NCBI GenBank assembly: GCA_016283195.1
Contig: JAEEML010000091.1
Coordinates: forward strand, 1 to 31,823
Length of the DNA stretch: 31,823 bases
Reading direction: 5' to 3'
Source of the DNA: Deltaproteobacteria bacterium
GTDB lineage: Bacteria; JAEEML01
The translations under genes and the position numbers were made by a program. The number at the start of each line of letters is the position of its first letter. The first letter of the stretch is position 1. A model generated the notes under the pieces. The model was not told where the DNA came from. It did not search any database and saw only the letters and a list, made by a program, of their open reading frames with translations. This document shows, one piece after another, positions 15,050-24,214 of this stretch.

Positions 15050-15769
15050 TTAGAAGGTGTAACGAACAGTAGGCGTAATGGCCAGAGCAGGAATTTTAGC
15101 TGGCAAAACAAGATAAAATGATATATCCAGGCCGGCGGTAAAATCGGTGAGCAAGGTAATGTATTTTACGCCAAAACCGGCGGCAATATGGCCTTGCCAG
15201 CCGCTTTCCTGATTGGGATCTTTGCGCAAAGAGCGGGGAAGCGGGGATATTCTTGTGGTGCCGCCGCCGAGTTTTAATTCTAAACCCACCCGTTCATGGG
15301 GCATAAACATCCCCACCAGTTGCAGGCCTAAATTGGTGAGCTGACAACTGGGAATGCCGTTGGAAAACTTATTTTTGTCATCTTGCGGGCCGACAGCATT
15401 GTTGGAATCAAAACCATTGGCTACAGATAGTTGCAAAGAGAGCCACTTGTTAAAGTCATAGCCCAAATTAAAACCGATATATGGTTGCAGATTGGAATGG
15501 CCGCGCTCACCGGCAAAAGTGAGAAAAAAGCCAATATCGGTAGCGATATAAAAACCGCGTTGTACTTTTACCTCGGCCACCAGTTTGCCGCGCTCTCCCT
15601 GTTCGGCGCGGGCTTCCTGCGCCAGTTGCTGCTCAATGGCATCGGCCTCGTTATCGGAAACAACAGCCGGAGTGCCGGCCGGCCCCTCCGGCAGAGAGTC
15701 TGCCTTCAGCGGCGAACGGCCAATTAGCATGGCCAGCATTAAAGGGATAAAAATCTTTTTAAACATCAT
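15050..15769 (-). CDS. Outer-membrane beta-barrel, NfsH/GltH position
   Basis: The 239 residues have a signal peptide (MMFKKIFIPLMLAMLIGRS, then cleavage near ADS at about 22-25), a short acidic/Gln-rich stretch (about 35-60) and an alternating aromatic beta pattern (about 70-239) ending in VRYTF; a C-terminal Phe is the usual outer-membrane insertion signal. AGGAG six bases before the first ATG fixes the start. It follows the FHA/TonB-like gene by 36 bases, the place held by nfsH/gltH in Myxococcus, whose products are outer-membrane proteins. Sequence similarity to GltH cannot be checked here; the call relies on fold type and order. Confidence 0.7.
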   Translation of the reverse strand: MMFKKIFIPLMLAMLIGRSPLKADSLPEGPAGTPAVVSDNEADAIEQQLAQEARAEQGERGKLVAEVKVQRGFYIATDIGFFLTFAGERGHSNLQPYIGFNLGYDFNKWLSLQLSVANGFDSNNAVGPQDDKNKFSNGIPSCQLTNLGLQLVGMFMPHERVGLELKLGGGTTRISPLPRSLRKDPNQESGWQGHIAAGFGVKYITLLTDFTAGLDISFYLVLPAKIPALAITPTVRYTF

Positions 15770-15805
15770 CTTAAGCTCCTGTGAGCATTAGCCAAAACGC
15801 GGTTA

Positions 15806-17851
15806 TCAGTCCGAACGTTTAAAAAGCCAGGGATAGTTGACATCAACAGCCCCACCACCGCGCGGATTGGGGAAGACCAGGCGATTGATAACTTGCAAAA
15901 CACAGCTTTCTACATTGCTATCATTCATCGTTGTTTGCGAGATAGATGATTGAATGACTCGCCCATTGGGGCCGATTTTAAAGGTGGCGACTATTTTGCC
16001 ATAGAGATTAGGCTTGTTTTGCAACTCTTTTTCATAACAATAGCGGATTTGGCTTTCGGCGCGTTGCAATACTTTGGCTACTTCGGCTTTGGAAAGACCG
16101 CCCTCAACGACAGAACGCCCAGCCGAGACAGAATAAGTGCTTTTCCCGCGGCCGGCCAGACCAACATTGCCTCCGCCGCCACCCAGGCCGCCACCGCCAC
16201 TACCTGAGCCTAGGCCGCCAATGCCGAGTCCGCCGCTGCCATAAGCGCCGCCTGTACCACGGCTACCAAGTCCGCCGGCGCCGCCGGCATCTTCAACACT
16301 TGGTCCTTGTAAAGTAGCTACGGCATTATTGATACCGGCGCCGAGACCACCGCCGGAGAAGACCGAAGCGGCACCTTTGCTGCCTTTTAGAGCCGAGAAA
16401 ATGCCGGAACTAAGAGCCCGTTTTTGGTCGCGTTCGCGTTTGTCCAAATCAACAGCCGGGCCCTTCTTGCCGGAAGCCAGAACCTTCTTTTCTTCTACTT
16501 TGCCGAACTTTTCGCGCTCGGTGGTTTTTGTGGTCTGCTGCTGCACTTTTTCTATTTTGGCTTGCAATTTAAAATCGTCTTTGGCCTTTTTCACCGGCGG
16601 TGGGGCAATTATTAAATTGGCAAAACGGTCCGGATCCTGGAAAAGTTTGGTTTCGAGGCCTGCCGGCATTTGCGGAGTAAAAAGCAAAGCCAAAACGAGA
16701 AAAATATGGGCTATCAAGCTTATAGCCACAACTTTGGAAAAGTAAAAATCCAAAGTGTTAGCCACATTTATAGGGAGCCAGCGAGCCGGCGCCACATAGC
16801 GAATAATAAAAGTAATTTCACCTACTTGTAATGAGATTCTATCGCTTAAGGCCAAGGGATAACGATAAATTCCTTTGGTGCCGGGGTAGGGAACATGAGC
16901 CACTTTGCCGGCGCGCAAAAGAGTATTTTTATCGCCTAAAACCTGCCCCAAACCATCGGTGATAAGGAGATTCATTTGGTCGGTGAATTGCAGAATATGG
17001 CCGCCATTTTCGGCTACGACAAAGGGAAAACGGTCGCTGCCGATGAGCTCTTTGGTCTCTATTCTGAATTCGTTTTTTTTATCATCGCCAATGTAAATGG
17101 ATTCCGGCTTGGTATGGTGAGAAACAGCCATGAGCTGCTCGCCCCAAAGCATTGAAATTTCCAGCACTTTGTTGTCTGGACGCGGGGCTTCGTCAGGTGC
17201 TTGTGAAGCGCTTTTTGCAGCCACAGGGGCAGTAAAAGCCTGGGCCGGCTTAATAACTTCGGCCCTTGGAGTATTATGAGCAGGTGCTACATTGCGCAGC
17301 GGTGCTGCATCACGCGTTTGCAGCGCAACATGAAGCGGTGCAGCCTCATGAACCGGGGCGGCTTCGCGAAGCTGGCCCCCGGCAACGTGCGCGGCGGAAA
17401 GCTGAACCGGGTTTTGTAACTCTTCAGCTTCTGTTGGCGTATCTTCATCTTCCAGCGCCGCCATTGATGGAGCCTTGGGTGCCTCTTCTACCGGTGTTGA
17501 TTCTTCTTCCAGCGGCGCCGGAGCGGCTACATGCTGAACCGCTTTTTCGGCTTTTATTTTTACCCGCATCTCCGCGCGGCCGATGGAGATAATATCTTTG
17601 GCGGAAACAGGAGTGGTGTTATTGATACGCACACCATTGACATAAGTGCCATTGGTGCTGCCCAGATCCTGAATGGTCAGTGTATGGCCATTTAGTTTCA
17701 GGAGGGCATGGACGCCGCTAACGCCCTGGGCCTGAATAACGAGGTCGTTATTGGCTCCGCGCCCAATCATTATTGTTTCTTGGGCAAATTCCCTATTGCT
17801 GGCATGCCCCTCAATAATTATTCTGGTTAATATTTTAGGATTACTGGCCAT
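15806..17851 (-). CDS. FHA-domain, membrane-spanning, AgmX/PglI-type TonB-like protein (NfsG/GltG-like)
   Basis: The 681 residues comprise a cytoplasmic FHA domain (1-102) with IGRGANNDLVI (29-39), SGVHALL (45-51) and LGSTNGTYVNG (63-73); an Ala/Pro/Glu linker with repeated AAPxH units (about 105-225); a second, FHA-like or beta-rich domain (about 226-352); one membrane helix (about 372-392); a basic/coiled stretch (about 420-480); a Gly-rich tract (about 498-568); and a C-terminal domain (585-678) with QIRYCYEKEL (601-610), GKIVATFKIGPNGRV (618-632) and the conserved SxxxTTMN...C pattern. This matches the AgmX/PglI C-terminal family; FHA plus that C-terminus is diagnostic of GltG/NfsG. In Myxococcus it spans the periplasm to contact outer-membrane parts. 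Confidence 0.88.
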   Translation of the reverse strand: MASNPKILTRIIIEGHASNREFAQETIMIGRGANNDLVIQAQGVSGVHALLKLNGHTLTIQDLGSTNGTYVNGVRINNTTPVSAKDIISIGRAEMRVKIKAEKAVQHVAAPAPLEEESTPVEEAPKAPSMAALEDEDTPTEAEELQNPVQLSAAHVAGGQLREAAPVHEAAPLHVALQTRDAAPLRNVAPAHNTPRAEVIKPAQAFTAPVAAKSASQAPDEAPRPDNKVLEISMLWGEQLMAVSHHTKPESIYIGDDKKNEFRIETKELIGSDRFPFVVAENGGHILQFTDQMNLLITDGLGQVLGDKNTLLRAGKVAHVPYPGTKGIYRYPLALSDRISLQVGEITFIIRYVAPARWLPINVANTLDFYFSKVVAISLIAHIFLVLALLFTPQMPAGLETKLFQDPDRFANLIIAPPPVKKAKDDFKLQAKIEKVQQQTTKTTEREKFGKVEEKKVLASGKKGPAVDLDKRERDQKRALSSGIFSALKGSKGAASVFSGGGLGAGINNAVATLQGPSVEDAGGAGGLGSRGTGGAYGSGGLGIGGLGSGSGGGGLGGGGGNVGLAGRGKSTYSVSAGRSVVEGGLSKAEVAKVLQRAESQIRYCYEKELQNKPNLYGKIVATFKIGPNGRVIQSSISQTTMNDSNVESCVLQVINRLVFPNPRGGGAVDVNYPWLFKRSD

Positions 17852-17864
17852 TTAAAAACCCTAA

Positions 17865-18122
17865 TTAAAACATATCCACGGAATTAAAAAGCTCGGGATT
17901 AAAATTAGAACGAATCTGAATTAACTGACTGAATTTAGTGCGTTTTCTGTTAACAACATAACTTGATTCCGGCTTGGTCAATTCACCTTGAATGGTTACA
18001 TCGGAGAAATCAATAACTGTTTGTTTTTTATAAACAACTTTTGTATCGCTTTCTTGAGCTGAGGCTGCCGGTATCAAGACAAAGGCAGCGCAAAGAGCTA
18101 ATAACAAGGTATATTTCTTCAT
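17865..18122 (-). CDS. Small periplasmic protein, NfsF/GltF position
   Basis: It is 85 residues with a clear Sec signal peptide (1-22, MKKYTLLLALCAAFVLIPAA then SA) and a mature part of about 63 residues with VVYKKQTVIDFSDVTIQGEL (29-48) and RSNFNPELFNSVDMF at the end. The mature form resembles the small conserved protein found just upstream of the FHA/PglI gene in myxobacterial clusters, as I remember it. It has an excellent ribosome-binding site (GGGGGG, six bases before the ATG) and its own candidate promoter at 18152-18179. It lies 13 bases before the NfsG-like gene. Confidence 0.7.
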   Translation of the reverse strand: MKKYTLLLALCAAFVLIPAASAQESDTKVVYKKQTVIDFSDVTIQGELTKPESSYVVNRKRTKFSQLIQIRSNFNPELFNSVDMF

Positions 18123-18151
18123 CGTAACCCCCCAGAAACCGCAGACGCTAT

Positions 18152-18179
18152 TTTATACGAGTGCCTCACCAATAGACAA
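18152..18179 (-). promoter_or_regulatory. Candidate internal promoter before the NfsF-like gene
   Basis: On the minus strand TTGTCT (18174-18179) and TATAAA (18152-18157) are 16 bases apart, in the 86-base gap that is the largest within the cluster. It would allow F, G, H and the TonB module to be transcribed apart from A-E. Confidence 0.45.
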
Positions 18180-18208
18180 ACACTTTTTGCGCTTCCCGGC
18201 ATGATATT

Positions 18209-19378
18209 CTATATCCCACCACCAGTGCCCGCGTTATCGGCACTGTTTTCGGCAGGCATATTGTCCATTTGCGCTTGTGAGGCCTCAATTTGCTTTATGA
18301 GCTCCAAGGCTGCTTTGGCATCATCCTGCTTTTTACCGCCGGCGGTCAGGTACTCACCATAGAGCTTTTTGGCCTCGGCGTAATTGCGCAGCATAGTATT
18401 ATAAATTTTAGCAATATCGTAAGTGAGTTCAATATCCGGAGGGCAAATTTCCCCGGCCTGTTTTAGAGCATCAATGGCCTCCTGGCCGGCCTGCATTCCT
18501 TCCTGCGCATAGCCAAAAGCTTTATAAATCTGGCAATTATTAAGGCCGTTATCAATGGCGTTTTTCAGCGAAGAAGTAGCTTTTTCATAATCGCGGAATT
18601 TTAATGCAATAAAACCTACATTGGCATTGGCAACAGGATCAGCGGGATTTTTGGCCAGGCTCTTTCTGAAAGTTTCCAGCGCCTCGCTGTAACTGCCTTT
18701 ATTGTACTGAATAACGCCGATATTATCCAGCAAAGTGCTGTCATCCGGAGCTACAGAGAGGGCATTATTAAAAAAAGTAGTGGCCATATCCAATTTGCCC
18801 ATATCAACATAGGCCATGCCGATAATTTTCAGAGCTTCAAGGTCGTTTTGGCTTTGCATGATAATGCGCCGGGCCGTTTTAATGGCTTCCTCCGGCTCTT
18901 GCATAGCCCGTTCCAGAGTGGCTTTGCTGAGGAGGACATCGCGATCGGCAGGATGGATAGTCAGCGAATCCTGAACAGCGCTTACGGCTATTTCCGGCCG
19001 GCCGGTGTTTATAGCCGTCCTGGTTAAACCAATGAGCGCCAGGCGGTCACCGGGGCGGGCGGAGAGAAGATCACTATAGCGCTCGGCCGCTTCCTGATGC
19101 TTGCCCGCCATTTCATAGGCCAGAGCCGAGTTATAAAGAGCGTTTAAGAGGCGCGGCTCCTCTTTGTAAATGGCGGTAAACATCTCGGCAGCTTGCAAAA
19201 ATTCTTTGTTATCAAGAAGAGCCTTGGCGGCATCATATTTTTGCAAAATAGGCGGGCGAGTATCGGCCACCTGCTTAGGTGCTGCTTCCGGCTTTTTGGG
19301 GCTGCCACAAGCAGAAAGCAAACTTAAAAAAGTTAGAGAACTTATAAGCGTGAATAAATGAAAATTTAATAATTTCAT
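18209..19378 (-). CDS. TPR lipoprotein (NfsE/GltE/AglT-like)
   Basis: The 389 residues have a lipoprotein signal with LLSAC (Cys24) and then about nine TPR units (about 45-360), e.g. NALYNSALAYEMAGKHQEAA (79-98) and LLDNIGVIQYNKGSYSEALE (216-235). The tail is rich in A, N, D and G. AglT/GltE of Myxococcus is a TPR protein in the same place, between the giant TPR protein and GltF. The ATG overlaps the previous stop (ATGA), so D and E are co-translated. Residues after the Cys (Gly, Ser) suggest transfer to the outer membrane, facing the periplasm. Confidence 0.8.
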   Translation of the reverse strand: MKLLNFHLFTLISSLTFLSLLSACGSPKKPEAAPKQVADTRPPILQKYDAAKALLDNKEFLQAAEMFTAIYKEEPRLLNALYNSALAYEMAGKHQEAAERYSDLLSARPGDRLALIGLTRTAINTGRPEIAVSAVQDSLTIHPADRDVLLSKATLERAMQEPEEAIKTARRIIMQSQNDLEALKIIGMAYVDMGKLDMATTFFNNALSVAPDDSTLLDNIGVIQYNKGSYSEALETFRKSLAKNPADPVANANVGFIALKFRDYEKATSSLKNAIDNGLNNCQIYKAFGYAQEGMQAGQEAIDALKQAGEICPPDIELTYDIAKIYNTMLRNYAEAKKLYGEYLTAGGKKQDDAKAALELIKQIEASQAQMDNMPAENSADNAGTGGGI

Positions 19379-22300
19379 AAAGCTGCTCCGCTATTTTCTG
19401 AGTTCTCTGCCGGTGCCGGCTGTAATTCTTCATAGGGAATGGGGTCGGGCGGTATAGCTTTGGGCAAATTAGAAACCGGTTCGCTGGAAAGCAAGGTAAA
19501 AGAACGCTGCTCCGGAAAACGATTTACATCAAATTCACTAAGCGCGGCCTGGGTTTTAATGGTCCATTCGGTGTAAAGCCCCAGCTCAAAGGATTTGCTG
19601 TTTGCCATTTCGTAGGCCTCAATGGCCTTTTCGTCCAGCGGGAAGGTTTGTTCCTCCAGAGCGGCAAGGTATATCTCCTGCTGATCTTCGGTGAGATTAG
19701 GTGGCACGGGAGCCTCTTTTAAGGTACTTGAAAAATTACTGTTTATAGCGCCAATGCGGTAAAGTGAAGCAATGGCCATAGCTCCGTCGCCAAGGCCTAA
19801 AATAGCGGTGTATTCTTTTTCCAGCTCGCTTAATTTGGCCATTTTGCTTTCCAGCTGGCGATTCATTTGGGCCAGAGTCAGCTTGATATTTTTATAAGCG
19901 TTGTACTGCGGCTCTGTTAAGGCAAAACGGGCTCTCGCTATAGAGCTTACTGCTTCGGGGTCGCGTTTGGCATTGTCCGGCAGGCGGTTGTAGCGGGCAA
20001 CAATATCGCTATATACTTTATTGGCGGTATTTTTGCCTGCCTGGCCGTTTTCTTCTAAGGCTTCGGCCATTTTCAGGCGTGAGTAAAGGATGCGTGCCGG
20101 GCTGACTTTATTGCGGAATTTAGCTTCGTAGCCGTCAAAGTGAGCTGCCGCTTTGGCCCATTCTTTGTTTTTGCTGTAAAGAGTGCCGATGCGCCAATAT
20201 ATTTGGGCGGCATCCTGCGCCGAGGCGGCGGTGGTTAAATAGTTGTTATAATCGGCGATGGCCGCTTTGAGTTCGCCGAGACCCTGGCGGAAAAGGGCGG
20301 CATTATAAATGGCATCAGCTGCCTCTTCGGCCTCTTTGTAATTCTTGAAGAAGAGCTCGTATTGCTCGGCTGCTTCAGGGAACATGGCCACCCGCTCATA
20401 GAGTTTAGCTAGGCCGAAAAGTGTCATGCGGCGGATTTGAGTAGGGCTTACAGCTTGGGCCGCTTCATTGTCTTTAGTGGAAAAATTATTGAAATCTTTT
20501 AATAATTTGTTGCTCTCCACGATGGCTCTGTCGAGCTTTTGGGCTTTGTCATAGTAAATAATGGAATTGTAAAGCGCGATTATGGCAAAGGAGCCTTTGC
20601 TAAAGCGCGAAACATATTTTTGGTAAGCTTCAGCTGTGGCCAAAGCATCACCTCTGGGCTCGATAACTGTTTGAATTTCCTTAAAAGCTGCACCTTCCAG
20701 CATGGTATTAACCGTTTTGGCAAACTTGCTATCGGCCATCAGCACTTTGTTTTCGGCAAATTTTTCGGCCCAAACTCGTAGCGAGCTCCATTCTTCTCTA
20801 ATGTTATAGGATTCCAAAATATGCTCGGCACCCAGGCGGGCCAGCGGATCTTTGGGCCAATTATCAATAATCTCGCCAAAGCGGGTGGAAGCGGCATCAA
20901 ATTGATTGGCTACATAATAAATACGGGCACTTTTATATTTTACTTTAACCACTTCCTCGTCATCCGGAGCTACTTTTACAAAACGGTCGTAGGCATTGGC
21001 CAGGCTCTGTTCGGCTGCTGTTAGCTCTATGACCTCGTATTTCTTGCCTTTTTCCAGCTTGTCCACTTTTTCTACTTTACGCATATTGCCCTTTTTGGCT
21101 TTTTCGTCAATGCGTCCTGAGGCCTCTTCCTTGGCCCCTTCTACCACCTTCTCATAGCTCAAAATGGCATTATAAGCGGCCAGTTTGGCAAATTCGCCGG
21201 CGGCATCCTGCTCTACCACTTTGTCGTATTGCGGAGCGGCAGCGGCAAATTCCTTTAAAGCATAGAGAATTTCGGCATAGAGAAAGCGCATTCTGTAAGC
21301 CGATTCGGCTTCATAGAAGTAATCCAAATATTCGGCATATAAATCGCGGGCCAGTTGGTATGTGGCGACGTTTTTGAATTTTTGAGCATCGCGATGGTAT
21401 TCTTCCACCAGGTTGCGCAGGGCTTCTTCGGTGAGTTCGTAAGCTGCGGCAATGGCAATTTGGTTATCCTTGTTCGCCACGGCCCAAGGAGATTGCGGGC
21501 GATAAAGGTCAATTAAGCGGCGCACCTCTTTGCGCACGTTGTCCGGCTGCTCAAGCTGGGCATAAGCACGCACAATATTTGATTGATTTTCCGGCGCCTT
21601 GGGATGGTTGGGATAAATATCATTGATATCTTTTAGCGTAGAGAGCTCTAAATTCCACTTGCCTTGATCATTAAATAAAGCCGCCAATTTGCTGATAAAA
21701 CGCTGCGTTGTATCGCCATCGACTTTGCTTTGATAATAGCTAATGGCCTCCTTATATTCATCAAGGCGGCTATAAATCATCGTCATATCAGAGAGGGCCT
21801 CTTCGCGTAGCTGAATGCGATCGTTCTCGGCAATGCCGCCTTCCACATTTTCATTGCCTTTTTGCGTGTCGGAGTATTCCACTACCTTTTTCATTTTGGT
21901 GAGAGAAGAGGCATAATCTTTGTAATTGAAATCGCACCAGGCCAATTTATAGACAGCGTAAGAGTAAATTTTGGGTTTATTAGTTTTTAATGCCTGCTCA
22001 TAGGCTTCTTTTGCCGGGTCTAACTGGTTGTTATTAAAGTAATGATCGCCGATTTGTAAATAGGCGTCGGCCACATTTTTGGATTGCGGAAAGCGCTCAA
22101 TGAGCGATTTATACATCGCCAGCGCCTTTTCCTGATTGCCGCTTTCATAAAGGTTAAAGGCCATGACATAGAGAACTTCATCAGTGCGCTCATAACCTTC
22201 ATAATTATCTAAAATTTCTTGATAAAGGGCGAGAGCTTTGTCTTTATAGGTTTTACTTTGGCTCTCATCTATGACCGGCTGCGGGCCGCTGGCTCCGGCA

Positions 22301-22650
22301 TCGAACCAGGCTTTATAGGCCTCGTTGTAATTTTGCATAGCTTGAAAATAAAAATACTTTTGGCTTTCCCAATAAAGCTCGGCCAAACGAAAGGTGAGGT
22401 CGGCTTTTTGCATGCCGCTGAAATTCTCCATTAAAGTACTGAGGCGTTCAATAGCTTCCTGTCTTTTGGCTTGGGCCAAAGAGTTCATTTGACTTTGGCG
22501 CATATCGCGGTCGCTAATTTTTAAAGCGGCCGGCCCCTGACGCCCCTCTTCTTGGTTTTGCTGGGTGGCGGCTTTAGCCGGGGCCTTTTTTTGCGCAAAA
22601 GCCGGAAAAGCCATCAAAGATAACGCAAGAAAAACTAATACTTTTTGCAT
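19375..22650 (-). CDS. Giant periplasmic TPR protein (NfsD/GltD/AgmU-like)
   Basis: At 1091 residues it is the largest complete gene in the window. It has a signal peptide (1-19, MQKVLVFLALSLMAFPAFA) followed by a lysine/glutamine-rich stretch, and then helical TPR-like repeats over nearly its whole length, e.g. DEVLYVMAFNLYESGNQEKA (157-176) and KNVADAYLQIGDHYFNNNQL. A charged segment (about 500-530) may be coiled or linker. The C-terminal 40 residues are proline-rich. AgmU/GltD, a TPR protein of similar size in the periplasm, precedes AglT/GltE in Myxococcus. GAGG six bases before the ATG supports the start. It probably forms the periplasmic scaffold of the machine. Confidence 0.8.
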   Translation of the reverse strand: MQKVLVFLALSLMAFPAFAQKKAPAKAATQQNQEEGRQGPAALKISDRDMRQSQMNSLAQAKRQEAIERLSTLMENFSGMQKADLTFRLAELYWESQKYFYFQAMQNYNEAYKAWFDAGASGPQPVIDESQSKTYKDKALALYQEILDNYEGYERTDEVLYVMAFNLYESGNQEKALAMYKSLIERFPQSKNVADAYLQIGDHYFNNNQLDPAKEAYEQALKTNKPKIYSYAVYKLAWCDFNYKDYASSLTKMKKVVEYSDTQKGNENVEGGIAENDRIQLREEALSDMTMIYSRLDEYKEAISYYQSKVDGDTTQRFISKLAALFNDQGKWNLELSTLKDINDIYPNHPKAPENQSNIVRAYAQLEQPDNVRKEVRRLIDLYRPQSPWAVANKDNQIAIAAAYELTEEALRNLVEEYHRDAQKFKNVATYQLARDLYAEYLDYFYEAESAYRMRFLYAEILYALKEFAAAAPQYDKVVEQDAAGEFAKLAAYNAILSYEKVVEGAKEEASGRIDEKAKKGNMRKVEKVDKLEKGKKYEVIELTAAEQSLANAYDRFVKVAPDDEEVVKVKYKSARIYYVANQFDAASTRFGEIIDNWPKDPLARLGAEHILESYNIREEWSSLRVWAEKFAENKVLMADSKFAKTVNTMLEGAAFKEIQTVIEPRGDALATAEAYQKYVSRFSKGSFAIIALYNSIIYYDKAQKLDRAIVESNKLLKDFNNFSTKDNEAAQAVSPTQIRRMTLFGLAKLYERVAMFPEAAEQYELFFKNYKEAEEAADAIYNAALFRQGLGELKAAIADYNNYLTTAASAQDAAQIYWRIGTLYSKNKEWAKAAAHFDGYEAKFRNKVSPARILYSRLKMAEALEENGQAGKNTANKVYSDIVARYNRLPDNAKRDPEAVSSIARARFALTEPQYNAYKNIKLTLAQMNRQLESKMAKLSELEKEYTAILGLGDGAMAIASLYRIGAINSNFSSTLKEAPVPPNLTEDQQEIYLAALEEQTFPLDEKAIEAYEMANSKSFELGLYTEWTIKTQAALSEFDVNRFPEQRSFTLLSSEPVSNLPKAIPPDPIPYEELQPAPAENSENSGAAL

Positions 22651-22686
22651 AATTGCCTCATTATGAAGCGGTTATAAAATAAATAT

Positions 22687-24198
22687 CTACATGCCTTCAA
22701 TACATTCGCTTTTTACCGAATGGACATAATAACCGAGTTCATCGAGCCAATGTTCGGAACTGTTGTTCCAATGTTGCCATTGGTCGGAGGGAATATCGGG
22801 GCGGGGCAGACGGGCACGCCGGCCTTTGATAATATTCTGCCCGGCTTCCAGCCAGCGCTTTTCGGTATCAATCACTTCAAATTCAATAATATCTGCTTGA
22901 TTTAAAAGATTTTTTAGAGAATTGCGCTGAAATTCCAATTGCGACCTAGTCCAAATGCCGATGCTGGCGCCTAAATCTTGCTGATGTTGCAAAATGAGCG
23001 AATGAATATCGCGCAAAAGCTGGCTACCGGTCCACATGGACTTGGCTTTGGCTGCCTCATCCTCCCAGGCCAGGTGAGTGAGCAGGTGGTGAAAATCCAA
23101 AAAGCGCTGGCTACGGCGCACGGCAATAGCCACATTAGGGGCAAATTTGTGATTACCGGTGGCCACAACATCGTTATAATAGCCGGAAAGATCCTGCGGG
23201 GTATTTAGGTAAGTGTTTAAATTATCGAGAATCGGTTGGTATTCATTTTTAAAAGCGCTCAAAGTGCTGCGGACCCGGTCCCATTGACAGTTGATGTAAT
23301 AAGTAGTGGCCTGGATGATACGCGGCTCCGGCATTAAATGCTTATTAAAATAAGGAGTTAAGAGTGATTGCAATTGCCCTAGGGCGTGGCCGGGATCCTC
23401 GAGCTGAAAATAGGCCCAAGCACTTTCGGAGAGCGCTTCGTACCACATGGAATCAAAGCGGGGAATTTTATTATACCAATCAACGGATTCTTGGTAGCGG
23501 CCGCTACCGTAGAGAGTGCGGCCCATGCCCAAAGTGGCCAGTTGCCAAATGCGGTGAAGCTCCCAATCTTCGGCGGTTTTGTCTTTAAGTTCCTCGGAAA
23601 TGGCTTGGAAAAGTTCGAGAGTCCGCTGAGTATCCCCTTTTTGCAAGGCAATAAGAGCCAGAATATAACGAGCCTGATGAAAACGCAGGCCGGCCTTGCT
23701 TTTTACCGCAGCCAAAAACTGGGCCGCTTCGTCATATTTGCCCTGGCGGTAAGTCATTGAACCAATTAAATAATTTATTTCATTGATATTTTCCATCGGC
23801 AGGCGACTAAAGGCCTGGCCGTTATAGCCCTGATTGATGAGTGAGGGGATAAGAAAATTATCCCGCAATTTAGTGCGCACTGCCAAAAGGCCCTGGATGG
23901 CATTTAAATAATAGCGATGGTGCGGGCCAGCTTTAAAAATCTCGGCATAAAAATAATAAGCCGGCAGATAAATCTCTAATTTATTAAGAGATTCCGCCAA
24001 ATAAATCTCTGCTTGCTCGCGGTTATCAGGGTTAATGGTATTGATAAAAACATCGTAAAAACCAAGGGCGGCCGCTTCATAATTGCCGCTCCTGTAGTAG
24101 GCCAGGGCATTATCGACCGATTGTGCTTTAAGCTGGGCCGGACCCAGGCAGGCGGCAATCACAATGAGGCCAACTAATTTATTTATCATCTGTTTCAT
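22687..24198 (-). CDS. Periplasmic TPR protein (NfsC/GltC-like)
   Basis: The protein is 503 residues from the second of two adjacent ATGs (24198); GGAG is six bases from it but only three from the first (24201), so either is possible. A signal peptide (about 1-25) precedes TPR-like repeats, e.g. ALAYYRSGNYEAAALGFYDV (about 31-50) and WYEALSESAWAYFQLEDPGH. The C-terminus, WNNSSEHWLDELGYYVHSVK followed by SEC, carries the 'E-W-DELGyY' ending I associate with GltC/NfsC-type proteins. It follows the two outer-membrane barrels, as in nfsABC and gltABC, where GltC is periplasmic and depends on the barrels. Confidence 0.8.
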   Translation of the reverse strand: MKQMINKLVGLIVIAACLGPAQLKAQSVDNALAYYRSGNYEAAALGFYDVFINTINPDNREQAEIYLAESLNKLEIYLPAYYFYAEIFKAGPHHRYYLNAIQGLLAVRTKLRDNFLIPSLINQGYNGQAFSRLPMENINEINYLIGSMTYRQGKYDEAAQFLAAVKSKAGLRFHQARYILALIALQKGDTQRTLELFQAISEELKDKTAEDWELHRIWQLATLGMGRTLYGSGRYQESVDWYNKIPRFDSMWYEALSESAWAYFQLEDPGHALGQLQSLLTPYFNKHLMPEPRIIQATTYYINCQWDRVRSTLSAFKNEYQPILDNLNTYLNTPQDLSGYYNDVVATGNHKFAPNVAIAVRRSQRFLDFHHLLTHLAWEDEAAKAKSMWTGSQLLRDIHSLILQHQQDLGASIGIWTRSQLEFQRNSLKNLLNQADIIEFEVIDTEKRWLEAGQNIIKGRRARLPRPDIPSDQWQHWNNSSEHWLDELGYYVHSVKSECIEGM

Positions 24199-24214
24199 CA
24201 TGCTCTCCGCTAGA

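Noticed and set aside
16140-16345. GC-rich repetitive tract as a possible DNA repeat or CRISPR
   Set aside because: It is the Gly-rich linker of the FHA/TonB-like protein; units are irregular glycine codons without spacers.
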